A model generated the notes under the pieces. It was given only the letters and a program-made list of their open reading frames with translations. It was not told the origin of the DNA and made no database searches. Both the position numbers and the translations under genes were made by a program. A stretch of 64,000 nt of DNA from UBA2779 sp965232615 (GTDB lineage: Bacteria; Spirochaetota; Spirochaetia; DSM-2461), in assembly GCA_965232615.1 (NCBI GenBank), contig OZ246985.1, positions 2,294,001 to 2,358,000 on the forward strand, read 5' to 3'. This document shows positions 8,552-17,479 of the stretch, one piece after another. How positions within the stretch are numbered: the first letter of the stretch is position 1; each line of letters opens with the position of its first letter.

Positions 8552-8937
8552 TGCAAAACCTTCCCATCCAGTCTCAATACAGGACTCCATCGGCTCACAT
8601 TTTCCAGAGTAAAGCTTCTGACCCTATACCATCGGGGAACACCTTCCTTGAATGGAATCTCTATACTGTTTCCACTCATCGTCCAGTTCTGCAGAATGTT
8701 GTTGAAGCTATCTGTATCAGACTCCTGCAATTCATAACCATCGGTATTTTCAGCTTTGTTCCATGATAAGAGAACATGTCCGAGCGGCCGGAGTACGGGC
8801 TTACCAAATTGAGGTCTGGTGAGAAAGTCTGTATTAACCATGCTTTCGACAGCAACAGGGGTTGCTGAATTCTGGACATTGGTAGCACATGCTGAAAGGA
8901 TGCAGGCGATTAATAAAAAAGTTATAGATTCTTTCAT
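8548..8937 (-). CDS. Putative lipoprotein
   Basis: About 129 residues starting MKESITFLLIACILSAC. This is a short signal sequence with lipobox LSAC, so the mature protein should be acylated at that cysteine. The rest contains VLLSWNKAENTDGYELQESD, which resembles the first strands of a fibronectin type III domain, followed by PRWYRVRSFT. The ATG at 8937 was preferred over an upstream frame start (9000) because it places the signal peptide correctly. It is co-directional and overlapping with the transporter gene. Function unknown. Confidence 0.6.
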   Translation of the reverse strand: MKESITFLLIACILSACATNVQNSATPVAVESMVNTDFLTRPQFGKPVLRPLGHVLLSWNKAENTDGYELQESDTDSFNNILQNWTMSGNSIEIPFKEGVPRWYRVRSFTLENVSRWSPVLRLDGKVLQ

Positions 8938-9074
8938 ATTATAAATAAGAGATAATAGTAGCTTTTTCCACCACTGAATAGACCCGTACAGAAAAATCAT
9001 GCTGACTGAAGCCCGTCTATCCGGCCCATATTCAGTATTTCAAACACGGGCAACGACGAGCTTCAGTACAGCTT

Positions 9075-9776
9075 TCACTCCTCAAATTCTACCTGACCAA
9101 GTCCATCAATTTCAATCTGTTCACTGCTGACATAGCCTGAATATCTAATAGATCCAAGCCCATCAAGTACTCCCTCGAGGACTCCACCAGCCATGTTGAG
9201 TTCAATCTCTCCTGTACCATTCAGATACACATCAGCATTACTCGTTATCATTCCCTTAAGTTCAATGCCACCAATCCCTTCCAGGGTCACTTCAAGAAAA
9301 CGCACTGAAGAATTCTCCGCTTCAATTTTGCCGATACCAACAAGTCTAATTTCAATGGATTCCTCATTAAAATCTTCGATATTGACAATGCTCGCACCTT
9401 CAACCATCAGGGATCGCAGCGAAGGCATGGTAATGGTGGCATCAAAGCTCTGCCTGTTTAGATGCACTCCTTTTCTGGATACAGTACTCATAATGAGTTC
9501 ATCATTCTTCATTTCAATTTCAATGAAATTCTTCATTACTGCTGGATACGATATATTAATCGAGAAATCATCGGACTTCTCAATATCGACATCCCATCCA
9601 TCAATGAATACTCCTGTAAATCCTTCGTAATCAAGACTCGTTGACTCCTGTCTGTCCATTCCTTCCATATCAAATTCAGAACCATTCAGAAGTGAACGAC
9701 CCACAAGAATCAATATCAGGATTATTACTACTAATGCGGCTGATCCGATTAACAATAGTTTTCTACTAGTTTTCAT
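9075..9776 (-). CDS. DUF2807 (GIN-domain) surface-type protein
   Basis: About 233 residues. One N-terminal transmembrane segment (LLLIGSAALVVIILILILV, residues about 7-25) precedes a domain of beta-helix-like repeats (EASIVNIEDF, VGIGKIEAENS, EGIGGIELKGM, NGTGEIELNM, DGLGSIRYSGY, DGLGQVEFEE). Such GxGxIE repeats are typical of the DUF2807 putative auto-transporter head/GIN domain. The ATG at 9776 overlaps the GntR gene by 11 bp, so it is part of the ABC-GntR unit. In Gram-negative bacteria such proteins are thought to be envelope proteins. The exact role is unknown. Confidence 0.75.
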   Translation of the reverse strand: MKTSRKLLLIGSAALVVIILILILVGRSLLNGSEFDMEGMDRQESTSLDYEGFTGVFIDGWDVDIEKSDDFSINISYPAVMKNFIEIEMKNDELIMSTVSRKGVHLNRQSFDATITMPSLRSLMVEGASIVNIEDFNEESIEIRLVGIGKIEAENSSVRFLEVTLEGIGGIELKGMITSNADVYLNGTGEIELNMAGGVLEGVLDGLGSIRYSGYVSSEQIEIDGLGQVEFEE

Positions 9777-10155
9777 TTTCTTTTTCCTTTTCCTTTTCCT
9801 TTTCTTTGTTTTCATAGTGGGAAACAATGTCCATGATTCCGAAACCAAGCTTCTCCATGGTGAAAAATACCCTGGGCAGTTCTTTTTCAATAAACTGTTT
9901 TTTCATCATTTCCTCAATCACCTGTAGTGCACCACGTCTAACAATGTAACCAAAGCCTCGATGGTTCTCGATGATTCCATCACTGACAAGGGTTTGATAG
10001 CTTCGGAGTACTGTGTTGGGATTCACTCCCATATTCACGGCCATTTCCCGTACTGAGGGGATTTTTTCTCCTACAGGCCATTCGCCGGTAAAAATGAGCT
10101 CCCGACTCTGATCCACGATCTGGAGATATATGCATTTTACACTGTCAAATTCCAT
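9766..10155 (-). CDS. GntR-family (YtrA-type) transcriptional regulator
   Basis: About 129 residues with an N-terminal winged helix (YLQIVDQSRELIF, then KIPSVREMAVNMGVNPNTVLRSYQTLVSDGIIENHRGFGYIV) and only a short C-terminal tail, as in YtrA regulators of ABC genes. The tail ends in a Lys-Glu run encoded by about four GAAAAG hexamers (near 9779-9806), a slippage-prone microsatellite that would change length in steps of two residues without a frameshift. ATG at 10155 overlaps the permease stop by 11 bp. It probably represses the operon promoter at 11806-11834. Confidence 0.88.
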   Translation of the reverse strand: MEFDSVKCIYLQIVDQSRELIFTGEWPVGEKIPSVREMAVNMGVNPNTVLRSYQTLVSDGIIENHRGFGYIVRRGALQVIEEMMKKQFIEKELPRVFFTMEKLGFGIMDIVSHYENKEKEKEKEKENEN

Positions 10156-10924
10156 CACTACTCTGTGTTTCTTTGACACAAATCCAGGCCGTCATCCAAC
10201 AAAAGATGGGGAATACTCCAGTAAAAAGAATTTTCAGTATTCGAGTTAGAGAATGAAAATAATGCCAGATTCTAACCTCGCCTATCCCATTGAATACGGA
10301 AAGATCTGAGAATGTGAATAAGTTACTAAATGACTGGTGAAATACAATTCTGAATATAAGGACGGCAATAAGACCAAGAATAATTGTAAGAACGACAACA
10401 GAAAGAGCTGTTTTTACAGCATGGGCTTTTTTGAACCAGGCCGCTCCCAGGAAGAAAACAGATTGAACTGCAATGAGATATATCCAATTCATTAAAACTT
10501 CCAGTGAGAAGGGATTAAACATGTTAAATGATAATCCAAAGACAAGTGTGCGAACAATTTCAGATATCAATGCGGCTGTAGTAACAACGATGATAGCAAA
10601 CAAAGGCACAACAACTGAAACGCCCACAAGTCGAACAATAGTCTTCTCAAGAGCAGACGCCGGCAGGAGAAGAAAGTCATCATTTTTGTTTTTATTATGG
10701 AGATCGAGGAATGCCATACTGGCTGTAATAATTGCCGTGAAAAACAGAGGAAGTTCCAGGTATGACATATAATTCACCGAGGAATCAAAGATAGCTTTGA
10801 TTATGGCGAGAAGCAGAATGAATCCATTGACAGCACCTGCACTGATCAGTGCCATCCTCCAGTTGTTATAGATAGATATTCGTGAAAGAAAACCAATTCG
10901 TCTGAGACTCAATATCTGATTCAT
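10145..10924 (-). CDS. ABC transporter permease
   Basis: 259 residues with about six hydrophobic segments (ALISAGAVNGFILLLAII, LELPLFFTAIITASMAFL, VVVPLFAIIVVTTAALI, WIYLIAVQSVFFLGAAW, ALSVVVLTIILGLIAVLIF, FTGVFPIFCWMTAWICV). The motif LDLHNKNKNDDFLLLPASALEKTIVRL is the usual cytosolic loop of ABC-2-like permeases that pair with YtrB-type ATPases. Its ATG overlaps the ATPase stop (ATGA). Substrate unknown. Confidence 0.8.
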   Translation of the reverse strand: MNQILSLRRIGFLSRISIYNNWRMALISAGAVNGFILLLAIIKAIFDSSVNYMSYLELPLFFTAIITASMAFLDLHNKNKNDDFLLLPASALEKTIVRLVGVSVVVPLFAIIVVTTAALISEIVRTLVFGLSFNMFNPFSLEVLMNWIYLIAVQSVFFLGAAWFKKAHAVKTALSVVVLTIILGLIAVLIFRIVFHQSFSNLFTFSDLSVFNGIGEVRIWHYFHSLTRILKILFTGVFPIFCWMTAWICVKETQSSDGI

Positions 10925-11775
10925 ACAGTCTCTCCTTTTTCAGTTAAAAAACTGTTGATTATTTCAGACTTGGCCATAATGGCATTGAAAAGGACTTCCA
11001 GATCTATTGAAGTACCATTTTCATTCGCGCCAGCCCAAACCGAAAGGTGAGCAGCAATAACCGATTGAGAAAAAATCAGCCCCTCAGCATTTTCATCCGG
11101 AGGAGAACTTGTCCGGGTCATATGCAATCGATTTTCCACATCGCCCAATGCATGAGAAAAAAGAATTTTTCCATCACTGAGTATAATGATGGAATCAAGC
11201 AGGGTATCAACATCCCGTACCTGATGAGTGGAAACGATGAAGAGCCGATCCTCAGTAAGCGCTTCAGCTGCAAGCTTTCGAAATACAACCTTGGATGGGA
11301 TATCCAAACCGTTTGTTGGTTCGTCCATAATGAATAACTCACACCTGGAAGCCAGGCCAAAAGACAGAAGATACTTCTTCTTCTGTCCATAGGAGAGATT
11401 GTTCAGTTTCTTATTCCGAGGAATCTCAAATTCGTCCAGATACCTCTCAAACTGGTCATGATCAAACTCTGGATAGAATACAGAACGAGACATAGCATAT
11501 TCACGATCAGTAATACAAGGAGCATTTAACTCTTCTGGCAAAACTATGATTTTTGAAAGTAAACCAGGAGTTCTCCTGCCTGGATCTTCTCCCAATACTC
11601 TTATTCGACCTCCCTTCGGAAACAGCAGACCTGAAATCAGTCTGAGTAATGAAGTTTTTCCCGAACCGTTGAGGCCAAGTAATCCATAGATATTGCCTTT
11701 ATTGATATCGAGACTCAATCCTTCGAATAATGATCCTTTGTTATAACCAAAGGACATGTCCTTCATTGTTATCAC
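10921..11775 (-). CDS. ABC transporter ATP-binding protein
   Basis: 284 residues. Walker A is GLNGSGKT (about residues 34-41), the signature is LSYGQKKK, Walker B is LFIMDEPTNGLD, and the switch is STHQ. It powers the adjacent permease, so the pair is a YtrB-like exporter or an envelope-stress transporter. The start is GTG at 11775 with AGGAGG 8 bases upstream. This is the first gene of the operon with permease, GntR and DUF2807 genes. Confidence 0.9.
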   Translation of the reverse strand: MITMKDMSFGYNKGSLFEGLSLDINKGNIYGLLGLNGSGKTSLLRLISGLLFPKGGRIRVLGEDPGRRTPGLLSKIIVLPEELNAPCITDREYAMSRSVFYPEFDHDQFERYLDEFEIPRNKKLNNLSYGQKKKYLLSFGLASRCELFIMDEPTNGLDIPSKVVFRKLAAEALTEDRLFIVSTHQVRDVDTLLDSIIILSDGKILFSHALGDVENRLHMTRTSSPPDENAEGLIFSQSVIAAHLSVWAGANENGTSIDLEVLFNAIMAKSEIINSFLTEKGETV

Positions 11776-11805
11776 TCATGATACCTCCTGAATAATGATA
11801 CAACT

Positions 11806-11834
11806 ATACTACTGTACTAAGACAATAGTGTCAA
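11806..11834 (-). promoter_or_regulatory. Promoter of the ABC-GntR-DUF2807 operon
   Basis: On the minus strand TTGACA (11834-11829) and TAGTAT (11811-11806) are separated by 17 bp, about 30 bp before the GTG start. This is close to a consensus sigma-70 promoter. Confidence 0.75.
11809..11828 (-). promoter_or_regulatory. Putative GntR operator inside the promoter
   Basis: CTATTGT and ACAGTAG form an imperfect 20-bp inverted repeat with a 6-base centre, filling the spacer between -35 and -10 and reaching into the -10 box. YtrA-type repressors commonly bind such sites and repress their own ABC operon. The link to the GntR gene here is inferred from position. Confidence 0.5.
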
Positions 11835-11990
11835 GAGTTATTCTGGATTTTCTGTGTGTCCGAAAGCCTGTAAAGATGAAATGGAGACTGTCTATACAAA
11901 GATAATATATTATGAGTAAAGTAATTCTATTGGTTTTTGAACGACATAAATTTTCAACACTTAAAATGATTTTTCATCAAAAAAGCTATA

Positions 11991-12002
11991 GGGCACCTCT
12001 AA
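11991..12002 (-). repeat. Isolated element end at the thrS stop codon
   Basis: GGGCACCTCTAA matches the first 12 bases of the element inverted repeat. Read on the minus strand it gives the thrS stop TAG (11999-12001) followed by AGGTGCCC. No second end lies close by, so this is a solo end or remnant. Confidence 0.55.
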
Positions 12003-13723
12003 GGCATTTCTTTATTTTCAATTTTTTCGCATATCATCTGCATAGCATTGTCCAGTGATAAATCAGCTTTCTCACCAGTTCTTATACGAATGCTCACCTT
12101 GTTATCCTGTTGTTCCCGCTCACCAACAACTAGCATGTATGGGATTTTTTGAGTTTGATGGTATCGAATTTTGGCGTTCAATCTGTCTTTTCCAAGATCG
12201 GCATCAACCCTGATACCCTTGCTGCCAAGTTTCGTCTTAACCTCAACAGCATAATCATCAAATGCAGAAGCAACAGGTATAACCACAGCCTGCACCGGGG
12301 ACAGCCAAACGGGAAAAGCACCACCATAATTCTCTATCATTACCCCGAAGAATCGTTCAAGACTGCCTAAAAGTGCACGATGAATCATGTATGGACGCTG
12401 TTCGCTACCATCCGTATCAGTGAATGTCATATTGAAGCGATCCGGAAGATTGAAATCAAACTGAATAGTTGACAGTTGCCACTGTCGGCCCAGGGCATCT
12501 TTAACTTTGAGATCAATCTTCGGGCCATAGAATGCACCGCCGCCTTCGTCAAGATAGTATTCCACCCCTTCGGATTCAATAGCTTCTTTGAGAGAAAGCT
12601 GTGCATTGTCCCATCGATCAAGGCTTCCTACGGCTTTTTCCGGTTTGGTGGCAAGATAGGCCGATATTTCCTGGAATCCAAAAGACCGGAGCATATAAAG
12701 GCTGAAGCGTAAAACTTCCTGTATCTCATCCTGCATCTGAGTCGGAGTACAGATGAGGTGGGCATCATCCTGGGTGAACCCCCGCACACGAAGCAGGCCA
12801 TGTAGAGTTCCGGAACGTTCATATCTATACACTGTTCCCAATTCTGCCCATCGGTAAGGTAAATCCCGATAAGAATGCTTACCGTTGTTATAAATCATGA
12901 CATGGAAGGGACAGTTCATGGGCTTGGTGTAGTAGTTGGCCTTGTCCATCACCATGTGGGGATACATACCTTCGGCAAAAAACTCAAGATGTCCCGAAGT
13001 TTCCCACAGCCAGCTTTTTCCCACATGGGGAGTGAATATCATCTCATAGCCGTTTTTATAATGTTCCTGCCGCCAGAAATCTTCGACAGCAACACGGATA
13101 CGGCCTCCTTTCGGATGCCAGTACACCAATCCGGGTCCGGCCTTCTCCTGGAGACTGAACAAGTCAAGCTCCCTGCCCAGATGTCTATGGTCACGTTTTT
13201 CTACTTCTTCAAGGTTGTTGAGATAGACTCTTAGCTGCTTTTTTTCATTCCAAGCCGTACCATAGATACGCTGCAGCATGGGCCTTTTTTCATCGCCACG
13301 CCAGTAGGCACCGGCAATACTCAGGAGTTTGAAGCCCTGTGGATTGAGCTTGCCTGTTGATTCCACATGGGGGCCCCGGCAGAGGTCAACAAAATCTCCC
13401 ATATGATAGAGGGAAATCTCTTCATCCTCTGGAAGGTCGTTGATAAGTTCAATCTTGTAATCCTGACCCTGGAAGAAATCCAGGGCCTTTGACCGGGAAA
13501 TCACTTCCTTTTCAAATGGTATATTGGCCTGAACAACCTCAATCATGTATTGCTCAATAACAGGAAAATCTTCCGGTTTCAGCTGACGTGGAAGGTCAAA
13601 ATCATAGTAAAAACCATCATCAATAGGGGGGCCGATTGCAATTTTTGCATCTGGAAACATTTTCAGTACTCCAGATGCCATAACATGAGCCATGGAGTGG
13701 CGCATTCTTTGAAGCTTGTCCAT
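11999..13723 (-). CDS. thrS: Threonyl-tRNA synthetase lacking the TGS domain
   Basis: 574 residues. It charges tRNA-Thr in the cytoplasm. It starts directly at the editing domain (MRHSMAHVMASGVLKMFPDAKIAIGPPIDDGFYYDF); the roughly 60-residue N-terminal TGS domain of most bacterial ThrRS is absent, as I recall for other spirochaete enzymes. Class II motifs are in order: MYPHM...KPMNCPFHVMIY, RYERSGTLHGLLRVRGFTQDDAHLICT (motif 2) and HRALLGSLERFFGVMIE (motif 3). The C-terminal anticodon domain follows (VVIPVASAFDDYAVEV). The stop TAG lies in an element-derived end sequence. The start is ATG at 13723, 41 bp after the omptin-like gene. Confidence 0.95.
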   Translation of the reverse strand: MDKLQRMRHSMAHVMASGVLKMFPDAKIAIGPPIDDGFYYDFDLPRQLKPEDFPVIEQYMIEVVQANIPFEKEVISRSKALDFFQGQDYKIELINDLPEDEEISLYHMGDFVDLCRGPHVESTGKLNPQGFKLLSIAGAYWRGDEKRPMLQRIYGTAWNEKKQLRVYLNNLEEVEKRDHRHLGRELDLFSLQEKAGPGLVYWHPKGGRIRVAVEDFWRQEHYKNGYEMIFTPHVGKSWLWETSGHLEFFAEGMYPHMVMDKANYYTKPMNCPFHVMIYNNGKHSYRDLPYRWAELGTVYRYERSGTLHGLLRVRGFTQDDAHLICTPTQMQDEIQEVLRFSLYMLRSFGFQEISAYLATKPEKAVGSLDRWDNAQLSLKEAIESEGVEYYLDEGGGAFYGPKIDLKVKDALGRQWQLSTIQFDFNLPDRFNMTFTDTDGSEQRPYMIHRALLGSLERFFGVMIENYGGAFPVWLSPVQAVVIPVASAFDDYAVEVKTKLGSKGIRVDADLGKDRLNAKIRYHQTQKIPYMLVVGEREQQDNKVSIRIRTGEKADLSLDNAMQMICEKIENKEMP

Positions 13724-13764
13724 TTTGTCTATCCTTTTATTCCAACTCAGAGAATACCATAATA

Positions 13765-14787
13765 TTACAAATCCATATTGTGAGGAAGAGGATCCAGGGT
13801 CAGTGAAAACTGGATACTTAAAGCTCCTCGCAAAAAGTTAACACCACCAGCATCATAACCTGTCATTTTGTAGATATCCAACCTTGGATAGTAATATATT
13901 GTATGAGAGCGAATAGCACTCTTCCAGGCAATTTCACCTCGAAGTATGAGAGAAATTCTTTCCGTAAAATGGACTCCCACATCAATCGTCCCATCAATCC
14001 AGGGGAAGCCGATTCCAGTATTTAAGTATTTGAGTCCATTTCCACCATCACGTAACTTATGGAAATCCATGGAATGAGCCAGTGAAGGACCAATACGAGC
14101 GGCGAATTCAATAAACCATTTTTTCTTCTGTACTCTCACTTTAAATACAGCAAGTAGACTGTGATAGAAGATCTCATAGTCAATGGCATTGACTCCTATA
14201 CTATTAGGAACATGCTCAGGATCCCGAAAAACATGATTGGATGAAGAATCAAAGGGAATTGGATGATTATCATATCCGGTGGAATAGATGGAGTTTTCCA
14301 TTGTATCAGTCCATGCCCAGGTATCAAGGTGATAGGCCAGTCCGAGATGGAGTGAAATCGGCCCCTTATCTATAACCCTTAAATCGATAGAGGCATCCAG
14401 GGAGAAACCCCACTTGAGATCAATACTACTCAATGACCAATGGCTCCAGTCCCTGTCAGTGAAGAGCCAATCATAATCGTTCATTTTTCCTGAATGCCAG
14501 CCAGGTATAGCTGTATCAAAATCAAATTCAATCCCCACAGCTCTACCGCTTTCCCATCGAGTGTCCAGGCCCAGCATGAGGATGTTCTTCAGTTCCCAGA
14601 TCAGAAGACTGTAATACTCATTGCTTGTAGGATATTCTAATGTAGGAGAGTAATAGACAATTTCCTGTACTTCTCCCCAATGGAGACCCACATTGGGGGA
14701 CAGAGTCCAACCTCGTTGAGCAGGCAGGGCCTGGAGATGAAATACAGTGGCATGCAATAGAACGATGACGACTGAATAACGACGCAT
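13765..14787 (-). CDS. Omptin-like outer-membrane beta-barrel protein
   Basis: 340 residues. An N-terminal signal peptide (RRYSVVIVLLHATVFHLQALPA) is followed by alternating amphipathic strands. GWHSGKMNDYDWLFTDRDWSHWS (residues about 97-118) fits the omptin active-site region, with Asp104 and Asp106 in the place of the paired aspartates (D83/D85 of OmpT). In the second active-site region I read AIRSHTIYY; His295 fits H212, but the partner aspartate (D210) is replaced by Arg293. It may be an omptin-fold porin or adhesin, or an altered protease. The assignment rests on motif similarity only. Confidence 0.6.
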   Translation of the reverse strand: MRRYSVVIVLLHATVFHLQALPAQRGWTLSPNVGLHWGEVQEIVYYSPTLEYPTSNEYYSLLIWELKNILMLGLDTRWESGRAVGIEFDFDTAIPGWHSGKMNDYDWLFTDRDWSHWSLSSIDLKWGFSLDASIDLRVIDKGPISLHLGLAYHLDTWAWTDTMENSIYSTGYDNHPIPFDSSSNHVFRDPEHVPNSIGVNAIDYEIFYHSLLAVFKVRVQKKKWFIEFAARIGPSLAHSMDFHKLRDGGNGLKYLNTGIGFPWIDGTIDVGVHFTERISLILRGEIAWKSAIRSHTIYYYPRLDIYKMTGYDAGGVNFLRGALSIQFSLTLDPLPHNMDL

Positions 14788-15046
14788 ATGGTAGTAATTT
14801 AATCTCTCAAATGAGAAATATCAATGACGGAATTACAGTTTAATCCTTAAACGATGTATGGGTGCAGGACACAGGTAACAGTTTTTTAAGATTCAGAAGA
14901 GGCATCACTCCTCACTTTCTGGAGGGATAAATCTCTCTGATTGAACGGCTTGAAACACCAGATGACTCTATCGATCAATCCCTGCTCAATATCGTAAAAC
15001 AAATCAAAAAAGTACGGTTCACTCGTCAAGATCCGTGATTCCATCT
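14788..15046. other. Intergenic stretch without recognisable gene
   Basis: Between the omptin-like gene and element copy B. A 144-codon frame (minus, from 15320) crosses this stretch and the element, but its first half is translated repeat and it has no ribosome binding site or family similarity. I see no gene here. Confidence 0.5.
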
Positions 15047-15301
15047 GGCAACCTCTAAAAAACCGTTTTTGGAATTTGGCGCAGAGGCGGTGCGTTCCTC
15101 GGAGCTTTGCTCCTGCGGTACGCACCTGCGTAAATTTTTTCTTGATGCAAGGCGGCAAAAGCGGAGCTAGCTTAAGCGGTTGGCGGTGCGTTCCTCGGAG
15201 CTTTGCTCCTGCGGTACGCACCTGCTTACGTGAGCATTTTGACAACGTAGCAGCGAGGGAAAAGATCAAGCTAAAAACAAATAAGGTTTTTAGAGGTGAC
15301 C
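15047..15301 (+). mobile_element. Dispersed hairpin element, copy B
   Basis: 255 bp, from GGCAACCTCTAAAAAACC to GGTTTTTAGAGGTGACC. Two hairpin modules (about 15082-15124 and 15180-15224) are separated by a segment with AAGGCGGCAAAAGCGGAG. Its ends differ from copies A, D, E and F after the inverted repeat (CCGTTTTTGGAATTTGGCG on the left, as in copy C), so there are two end types. Flanks ATCT and TTAA do not match. No coding capacity. Confidence 0.8.
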
Positions 15302-15303
15302 TT

Positions 15304-15330
15304 AACAAGCTTTCTGACACTGGATATGTT
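15304..15330 (+). repeat. Short dispersed motif, core ACAAGCTTTCTGACAC
   Basis: ACAAGCTTTCTGACAC followed by TGGATATGTTA, closely similar to 2351-2379. It lies directly after element copy B. Confidence 0.35.
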
Positions 15331-15355
15331 ACTAAATCAGATTATTTCCTTGTTA

Positions 15356-17479
15356 CTATTGTGTGCTGGAGTTATTGAACCAGAAATATTCCAGATCCCT
15401 CAGAACCGATTGAGTTGATTTGATGGATTTAAACACTGGCGGAAGGGCATCAAGAAATAACTTCCCATAAGCTTTATGGATTATCCGCGAATCAAGAACG
15501 AAGACAGCACCATAATCGTCTGTCCGCCGCATGAGACGGCCAAATCCCTGACGGAATCGGGTGATGGCTGCAGGTATGGTGAATTCCAGGAAGGCATTGC
15601 CACCGGAAGCAGTAATAGCATCCCGTCGAGCCCTGGATACTGGTTCGGATGGCGATTTGAACGGCAGCCGTGTAATGATAACCATTCGAAGAGAATCACC
15701 GGGAATATCAACTCCTTCCCAGAATGAATCAGTAGCAAATAGCACACTGGACGTATTCTCCCGGAACCGTTTAAGAAGCCGACTCCTGCTTTCATCTCCC
15801 TGAGCAAGAAGCCGGAGATCCCCATTCCCCAGGCAGGCACGAACACCTTCAATAGTCACTCTCAGAGTTTCAAACGAGGTAAAGAGTATCAACGCATACC
15901 CCCCTATCAAATCCAGAATGCCTGCTGTAGTCTCAACAAGATATTTCTCCCAGGCATCTTTATTGTCGGGGAACGGGGAATCATTCGGTACGCCAAACAT
16001 CACACGGGATGAGAAATCAAATGGTGAATGATAAAGACCTTCCAAAGGGTTGAGTGAATCTGAATCGGCCCCGATACGGGACCGCCAATGCGTGAAATCT
16101 CTGCCCAAAGCCAAAGTGGCCGATACGGCAATAACCGTTCCATAGGATTCCCAAATAGTTTCCCTCACAATACTGGCCACCGACAGGGGGGCTCGTTTGG
16201 AATGAAGTTGCTCAATTCCATCCGCTGTTCGGCGCAATTCCAGCCAGAATACCTGCTCTGGATGTTCTGTTCTATTTAGAAACGTATCAATAATATCTGC
16301 GGCTTCTTCAAGACCTCCAACAGTCTGCTCTACTTCTATTGACAAACCCTGAAGCTCAATATCTGGATTGTCGACTTTTAATTCTTTGATTCCATCTTTG
16401 AGGTCACCGGTCAGTTTATTCAGAGATTCCCTGAGATTTCTCATAGGTTCAAGTAGCCTGGTTTTCTCAAGGATTCCGGGTTCATCGGTCAGGTGCATGG
16501 GTGATGAATCAGCAAATAATGCAGGAGCACTGATATCAAGGAATTCCGCTGCTGCCTGGGCCTTATTCACAAGCTTTGGGATCACTCCTGTCAAAAACTC
16601 ACTCAACTGTGGTTTCTTTTCAGCAATGCTTTTCATTAGACCACTGATGCTCCGTCCTTTTACACGATACAGCCGGTTAAAAAGACGTTTCAATGACGAG
16701 GAAGAAATCATGGCCGTAAACAGTGCTGTTGCTCCAGCCTCAATGTGATGGGCTTCGTCAAAGATTATACATTGACAGGCTGGTAGGACAACTGTTTCGT
16801 CCTGACTTCCTCCATTTCGTCGTGCAGCTTGATCCGCAAATAGAAGATGGTGGTTGGATACCAGAATGGATGCACTGGCCGCCTGTCTTCTGGCCCTCAT
16901 GAAAAAACACGGCTCATAATATGAACACAGCATTCCCGGACATGAATCTTTTTCACAGCAAACCCTCTCCCGGATTCCTTTGCCTGGTTGAAATGTAAGC
17001 TCAGAAAATTCACCGCTGCTTGTTTCATCTGCCCACAGGCGCAATTCTGTCAGTCCATTTCCCATCTCAGGGAAATCATCACCTGCTCCTGCCTCATTCA
17101 GACGCTTCAGGCAGAGATAATTTCCCCTGCCAACAACCAGAACTGTTTTGACATCCCTGCCTGTGAGCTTCTTTGCCAGAGGAATATCCTTCTCCATCAA
17201 CTGCTGCTGCAATGCAATGGTCGCTGTAGAAATAATCACCCGTCCTTCATTGTTACCAGCCCATTCAAGCGCTGGCAAAAGGTAAGCAAGGGATTTACCA
17301 ACTCCGGTACCAGCTTCAATGATCAGTGGTCGGGACTCATCAAACGACTGGCTGACACTCTTGAGCATTGATATCTGTCCTGGGCGAAATTCACTGGATT
17401 CGAGATAATTACCAAGACCTCCTTCCAGAGTTAAAAGATCCGAAAGATCTCGTTTCACAGTGTTATTGTCGGGTGGCAT
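15356..17479 (-). CDS. DinG/YoaA-type ATP-dependent DNA helicase
   Basis: 707 residues of an XPD/DinG-family superfamily 2 helicase. Residues about 30-90 hold the Q-like FRPGQISML segment and Walker A EAGTGVGKSLAYLLPAL. Four cysteines around CCEKDSCPGMLCSYYEPC fit the Fe-S cluster loop of DinG/XPD helicases. Walker B is FDEAHHIE. The second RecA domain has VIAVSATL, FATDSFWEGVDIPGDSL and the end motif QGFGRLMRRTDDYGAV. It unwinds DNA 5'-3' in repair or replication-conflict settings. It has no N-terminal exonuclease domain, so it is of the shorter DinG/YoaA type. Confidence 0.9.
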   Translation of the reverse strand: MPPDNNTVKRDLSDLLTLEGGLGNYLESSEFRPGQISMLKSVSQSFDESRPLIIEAGTGVGKSLAYLLPALEWAGNNEGRVIISTATIALQQQLMEKDIPLAKKLTGRDVKTVLVVGRGNYLCLKRLNEAGAGDDFPEMGNGLTELRLWADETSSGEFSELTFQPGKGIRERVCCEKDSCPGMLCSYYEPCFFMRARRQAASASILVSNHHLLFADQAARRNGGSQDETVVLPACQCIIFDEAHHIEAGATALFTAMISSSSLKRLFNRLYRVKGRSISGLMKSIAEKKPQLSEFLTGVIPKLVNKAQAAAEFLDISAPALFADSSPMHLTDEPGILEKTRLLEPMRNLRESLNKLTGDLKDGIKELKVDNPDIELQGLSIEVEQTVGGLEEAADIIDTFLNRTEHPEQVFWLELRRTADGIEQLHSKRAPLSVASIVRETIWESYGTVIAVSATLALGRDFTHWRSRIGADSDSLNPLEGLYHSPFDFSSRVMFGVPNDSPFPDNKDAWEKYLVETTAGILDLIGGYALILFTSFETLRVTIEGVRACLGNGDLRLLAQGDESRSRLLKRFRENTSSVLFATDSFWEGVDIPGDSLRMVIITRLPFKSPSEPVSRARRDAITASGGNAFLEFTIPAAITRFRQGFGRLMRRTDDYGAVFVLDSRIIHKAYGKLFLDALPPVFKSIKSTQSVLRDLEYFWFNNSSTQ

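Noticed and set aside
14886..15320. 144-codon minus-strand frame across element copy B
   Set aside because: Most of it is repeat translation (VRTAGAKLRGTHR twice) and it has no start signal or homology.
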